A DNA stretch of 8,956 nucleotides from UBA11540 sp045531755 (lineage in GTDB: Bacteria; Bacillota; Clostridia; Oscillospirales; Ruminococcaceae). The notes under the pieces were generated by a model. The model had not been told where the DNA came from. It worked only from the letters and a program-made list of their open reading frames with translations, and ran no database searches. Where the stretch lies: assembly GCA_045531755.1 (NCBI GenBank), contig JAZSEP010000033.1, forward strand, positions 1-8,956, read 5' to 3'. Position 1 is the first letter of the stretch; each line of letters starts with the position of its first letter. Positions 6,367 through 8,956 of this stretch are shown here, piece after piece. Both the position numbers and the translations under genes were made by a program.

Positions 6367-7077
6367 TTAAATAATTATTCTATTCGAAGAAGTATGGCTC
6401 TCCGAATTAAAGACGATTTCTTCGTGCGCCTCAATCAAAGAGACAAGACCGTGCTTTTCCAAGATATCAAACCCAGACTTGAGGTTTGGAATTCGTCTTT
6501 TCATATTATGACAATCCGAACCAAGAAGGTGTATCTTCCCCTCACGTATGAGCTTTATAAATTTACGTTCTTGAAAAAATCCTTCAAAAGACGACACATT
6601 GAATTGCATCAAAACACCGGCATCTAAAAAGACTTCAAAATGCTTTTTGGTGTTGTTATTCCAATACCTGTCAACGTGCGCCAATATTGGAATCAATCCT
6701 GTGTTATCCATAATTGCTATAACATCATCAACTGTCTGTTTGGTCCATTCTTGATATGTCATTTCAATCAGGATATATCCGAGATTTCCAAGCGCGGCTT
6801 TTTCTATGCCTTCAATCTTTGATATATTTCTGCAATATTTAACCTCGGCTGCAGGTATGATAGTTAATCCGTTGAGATGAGGCGAAACAAGCTGTAGTGC
6901 TGCCTCTCTGCGTTCCAAAAACGCCGACACAGCCTCTGTTTGAGGGGCAAAATGCGGAGTGGCAACAATGGTTTTTATATCCTGTTTTCTCATTTCATCA
7001 AGCATTTTAAGGGTTGTATCCAACGAATCGCTTCCGTCATCAATCCCCGGCAAAATATGAGTGTGAAAATCTACCAT
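6367..7077 (-). CDS. cpsB: CpsB/YwqE-type PHP-fold protein-tyrosine phosphatase
   Basis: CpsB-type phosphatases remove phosphate from the C-terminal tyrosines of bacterial tyrosine kinases that control capsule and exopolysaccharide chain synthesis. They are metal-dependent and cytosolic. The 236-residue protein matches the family length and shows the PHP metal ligands in order: FHTHILPGIDDGS (His5, His7, Asp14), ATPHF (His42), PAAEV (Glu78), LAHVDRY (His134) and LLGSDCHN (Asp188, His190). It lies 21 bases after the kinase gene, so kinase and phosphatase are probably made together as an opposing pair. A weak GGAAG precedes the ATG. The family also includes histidinol-phosphatase-like members, but HILPGIDDG and the kinase neighbour favour CpsB. 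Confidence 0.94.
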   Translation of the reverse strand: MVDFHTHILPGIDDGSDSLDTTLKMLDEMRKQDIKTIVATPHFAPQTEAVSAFLERREAALQLVSPHLNGLTIIPAAEVKYCRNISKIEGIEKAALGNLGYILIEMTYQEWTKQTVDDVIAIMDNTGLIPILAHVDRYWNNNTKKHFEVFLDAGVLMQFNVSSFEGFFQERKFIKLIREGKIHLLGSDCHNMKRRIPNLKSGFDILEKHGLVSLIEAHEEIVFNSESHTSSNRIII

Positions 7078-7098
7078 TATTCTTCCGCCATTCTCGAC

Positions 7099-8550
7099 TT
7101 ATTTATATTCTTCTTTATACTTATAGCTGTATTTGTATTTAGTAGCAGAATTGGTGTTCAAATCAACACCATTTATTACGTATCCGAGAATCTTCGCATT
7201 AGCGAATGTCATTCTCTCAACACAGCTTTCAAGCACTTTCTTTTCCGTTACGCCCTGTCTTGTTATAATTACAAGACCGGAAACAAGATTGCTGATGATT
7301 GCAGTGTCTGCAACAGGCGCAATCGCCGGTGTATCAACAAAGATATATTCATAGTGCTTGGACATTTCATCGATAATCTCTTTCATCTTTACAGAAGAGA
7401 GCAATTCTGTGGGATTAGGTGAAATATCGCCTGCAAAAATAACGTCAAGATTCTGGAAGTTAGTTGCAAAAACACTCTCGTCGTAGGTAGCGAGGTTGAG
7501 AAGAAGGTTGGAGAGTCCGGGTGTTGCAGTGCTCTTCAAGAGTCTGTGAAGTCTGGGTCTGCGCATATCTGTGTCGATTACGAGTACCTTTTTGCCCATC
7601 TCAGCAAAGGTAATAGCAGTATTGATACAGGTTGTGCTCTTTCCTTCAGACATTACCGAGCTCGCAACAGCTATAATCTTGCATTTTGTATCAGGCAAGC
7701 TGAAAAGTATATTAGTTCTGAGATCCTTATACGCTTCCCTTACAAAGAACGAGGCTTTATTTCCCAAAAGCTCTGTAGATGGGATCAGCTTTGTTATATG
7801 GCGTTTTCTTTTCAAAAGTGAAAGCAAGCCCTTCTCATACTTGGAACGGGACACAGTCTCTCCGGAAATATTGGGAATTGTTCCCAATACAGGTACATCG
7901 CCAAAAAGACTTTTTATATCCTCTTCTGTTCGAACATATACGTCAAACTGCAGACGAACAAAATAGAATCCGTATGCAAGTACAAAGCCAAGGAAGCAGA
8001 AAATAAGTGTATTACCAGATACGTTTGGTGCTACCGGCACATTGGAGGGGGTTGCATAGTCGACAACCTTGAGAGACGTAGGTTTCAGATATTCGCTTAT
8101 CTTTTCAGGAGAAACATCAGCAATTGTATTGGCAATAAGACATGCATGTTCAGGATCTTTCGCTGAAACAGTGAGCTTGAAAATCTGGTTATCTTCATCG
8201 GAAGTTATTGATATCATAGATCTCAAAGCAACCGTACTATAGTCAAGACCGCTCTTTTTAGCAACCTCATTCAACACGGTGTTACTCGTTATAATATCCT
8301 TACATGCATTAACGAGCTTATTAGAAGCAACGATGTCAGTCTGGTTGTAGTAGGCATACTGATCAGAGCCCTCGGTCGTATTGGAAACACAAAGGCGCAG
8401 GTTCGCAGAATATGTAGGATCAATAAAAAGTGTTGTATACGCAAAACCAACTATTCCCAAAACCAGCGTAGACGCCAAAATAACAATCCAATTGTTTTTG
8501 AAAATAAGCCAAAGCTTTCTGAAATCAAACTCGCTGTTGTTTTCTCTCAT
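7099..8550 (-). CDS. Fused Wzz chain-length regulator and BY-family tyrosine kinase
   Basis: BY-kinases autophosphorylate on a C-terminal tyrosine cluster and cycle their oligomeric state to control polymer length and export. In 483 residues there is an N-terminal Wzz domain with two membrane helices (about 20-42 and 181-199) around a short outer domain of about 135 residues. The Pro-rich VDYATPSNVPVAP stretch sits just before helix 2. The kinase domain then has Walker A ASSVMSEGKSTT (Lys304), Walker A' VLVIDTDMRRPRL (Asp326, Asp328), Walker B YIFVDTP (Asp406) and a tail KYKYSYKYKEEYK with five tyrosines (472, 474, 476, 478, 482). Many Firmicutes split these domains into CpsC and CpsD; here they are fused, as in Wzc, but with a much shorter outer domain. 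A GTG at 8559 is in frame, but it forms part of the AGGTG ribosome site, so ATG 8550 is the start. It is first in the operon with the phosphatase and VanZ genes. Confidence 0.95.
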   Translation of the reverse strand: MRENNSEFDFRKLWLIFKNNWIVILASTLVLGIVGFAYTTLFIDPTYSANLRLCVSNTTEGSDQYAYYNQTDIVASNKLVNACKDIITSNTVLNEVAKKSGLDYSTVALRSMISITSDEDNQIFKLTVSAKDPEHACLIANTIADVSPEKISEYLKPTSLKVVDYATPSNVPVAPNVSGNTLIFCFLGFVLAYGFYFVRLQFDVYVRTEEDIKSLFGDVPVLGTIPNISGETVSRSKYEKGLLSLLKRKRHITKLIPSTELLGNKASFFVREAYKDLRTNILFSLPDTKCKIIAVASSVMSEGKSTTCINTAITFAEMGKKVLVIDTDMRRPRLHRLLKSTATPGLSNLLLNLATYDESVFATNFQNLDVIFAGDISPNPTELLSSVKMKEIIDEMSKHYEYIFVDTPAIAPVADTAIISNLVSGLVIITRQGVTEKKVLESCVERMTFANAKILGYVINGVDLNTNSATKYKYSYKYKEEYK

Positions 8551-8556
8551 TATGTA

Positions 8557-8561
8557 CACCT
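8557..8561 (-). promoter_or_regulatory. Ribosome binding site that fixes the kinase start
   Basis: On the - strand AGGTG lies six bases before ATG 8550. It overlaps the alternative GTG start at 8559, which argues against the longer form. Confidence 0.75.
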
Positions 8562-8604
8562 GCCAAATCTATAATTTATTAACTAAATTTTGTTTTAATG
8601 CCTA

Positions 8605-8616
8605 ACTTAATTAAGT
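8605..8616. repeat. 12-bp palindrome over the kinase promoter
   Basis: ACTTAATTAAGT is a perfect palindrome. It covers half of the -10 box at 8614-8619 and the predicted start of transcription near 8607. That is a usual place for a repressor site, but the sequence is AT-rich and could be chance. Confidence 0.4.
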
Positions 8617-8642
8617 ATATCACAAAATACGACTTATTGCAA
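8614..8642 (-). promoter_or_regulatory. Extended -10 promoter of the kinase operon
   Basis: On the - strand, -35 TTGCAA (8637-8642), a 17-base spacer and -10 TATACT (8614-8619) directly preceded by TGA, an extended -10. Transcription would start near 8607. The leader of about 57 bases before ATG 8550 is AT-rich and has only a weak 6-bp AATTTA/TAAATT inverted repeat. Confidence 0.68.
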
Positions 8643-8745
8643 CCCTGTTTTCAGTTTTTGTTTGAAAAAAATTTTCCAAAATTCAATGAAAGGTTAATTT
8701 GTTTTGAATATCGTTTTAAAAGGTCAGAAAAAAGTCCTTGTGTTC

Positions 8746-8780
8746 AAAAAATAAAGAGATGCAAGATTGTGCATCTCTTT
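8746..8780 (-). terminator. Intrinsic terminator of tRNA-Pro
   Basis: A perfect 11-bp stem (AAAGAGATGCA at 8753-8763 with TGCATCTCTTT at 8770-8780), a 6-base loop, and the run TTTATTTTTTG on the - strand. The first stem base is the last A of the tRNA's encoded CCA. Confidence 0.93.
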
Positions 8781-8856
8781 GGTCGAGGCGACAGGATTTG
8801 AACCTGCGGCCTCTGCGTCCCGAACGCAGCGCTCTACCAAACTGAGCCACATCTCG
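8780..8856 (-). tRNA. tRNA-Pro (anticodon CGG)
   Basis: This is a 77-base tRNA with encoded CCA. The D-arm is GCTC-AGTTTGGTA-GAGC, the anticodon stem CTGCG/CGCAG holds loop TTCGGGA (anticodon CGG, reads CCG), and the T-arm is GCAGG-TTCAAAT-CCTGT. It begins with C, as bacterial proline tRNAs do, and has discriminator A. The acceptor arms CGAGATG and CGCCTCG do not pair fully: position 5 A faces C, next to a T-G wobble at position 6. All other stems are sound, so it is probably functional. Confidence 0.93.
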
Positions 8857-8861
8857 GAATA

Positions 8862-8899
8862 GTGTTATACTGTTTTTATAAAATCTTACAATATAACAC
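8862..8899. repeat. 8-bp inverted repeat at the tRNA-Pro promoter
   Basis: GTGTTATA (8862-8869) and TATAACAC (8892-8899) are exact reverse complements 22 bases apart. The first copy contains the -10 box of tRNA-Pro read on the - strand, and the second lies just upstream of the -35. It may be incidental in AT-rich DNA. Confidence 0.35.
8864..8891 (-). promoter_or_regulatory. Promoter of tRNA-Pro
   Basis: On the - strand, -35 TTGTAA (8886-8891), a 16-base spacer and -10 TATAAC (8864-8869), seven bases before the mature 5' end at 8856. Transcription would begin at or just before the tRNA. Confidence 0.6.
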
Positions 8900-8956
8900 G
8901 AAATTATGTCGCACTGCTACGCAGCTTACTTTTGCGGTTCCCGAAATTTTTTCATT

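Noticed and set aside
6940..7422. 160-residue + strand frame across the kinase/phosphatase junction
   Set aside because: Antisense to two conserved genes, hydrophobic by accident of the reverse reading, no start signals.
8598..8801. 67-residue + strand frame between the kinase and tRNA-Pro
   Set aside because: AT-rich, no ribosome site, and it runs into the antisense of the terminator and tRNA.
8900..8956. Possible gene end or short peptide at the right edge
   Set aside because: The - strand ATG at 8955 gives only nine codons, and the other open frame shows no family resemblance; the 4-bp CTGC/GCAG hairpin here is too small to call.

Overview
This 8,956-base window looks like chromosome from a low-to-mid GC Gram-positive anaerobe of class Clostridia, possibly Oscillospirales or Ruminococcaceae. 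That is inferred from family resemblance: a clostridial-type DUF815 ATPase, a PepT-like peptidase, a VanZ-like protein and AGGAG or AGGTG ribosome sites. No mobile element, CRISPR array or phage gene is visible. No stretch without a gene exceeds 300 bases.

Left arm, + strand (2-2438): the 3' two-thirds of ilvD (branched-chain amino acid synthesis), cut by the window edge, then a DUF815 AAA+ ATPase starting one base after the ilvD stop. A strong hairpin at 2443-2474 ends this unit. It also ends the convergent unit from the right.

Middle, - strand (5504 down to 2479): a tight three-gene operon read pepT, HAD-family phosphatase, membrane-anchored glycerophosphodiester phosphodiesterase (gaps of 10 and 16 bases). 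A good extended -10 promoter lies at 5476-5504. Its -10 box contains the most upstream in-frame ATG of pepT, so the true pepT start is the ATG at 5444.

tRNA block, - strand (5549-5850): tRNA-Leu(CAG) and tRNA-Leu(UAG), each with a plausible promoter and its own hairpin terminator. A tRNA T-arm-like fragment lies in opposite orientation at about 5518-5545.

Right arm, - strand (8642 down to 5858): a three-gene polysaccharide-control operon. It encodes a fused Wzz-type chain-length regulator and BY-family tyrosine kinase, a CpsB-type PHP-fold tyrosine phosphatase that would reverse the kinase's autophosphorylation, and a VanZ-like membrane protein. No glycosyltransferase, flippase or polymerase is next to them, so they would have to act on a polysaccharide pathway encoded elsewhere. 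No terminator is seen after the VanZ gene, so its mRNA probably runs into tRNA-Leu(CAG).

Right edge (8746-8956): tRNA-Pro(CGG) on the - strand with terminator and promoter. Its acceptor stem carries an A-C mismatch. Bases 8900-8956 hold no gene or site I can support.

Residue numbers below are counted from the start codon chosen here. I see nothing that clearly amounts to a wholly new system. The most notable items are the stand-alone kinase/phosphatase/VanZ module, the tRNA terminators flush with the encoded CCA, the anti-sense T-arm fragment and the mismatched tRNA-Pro.
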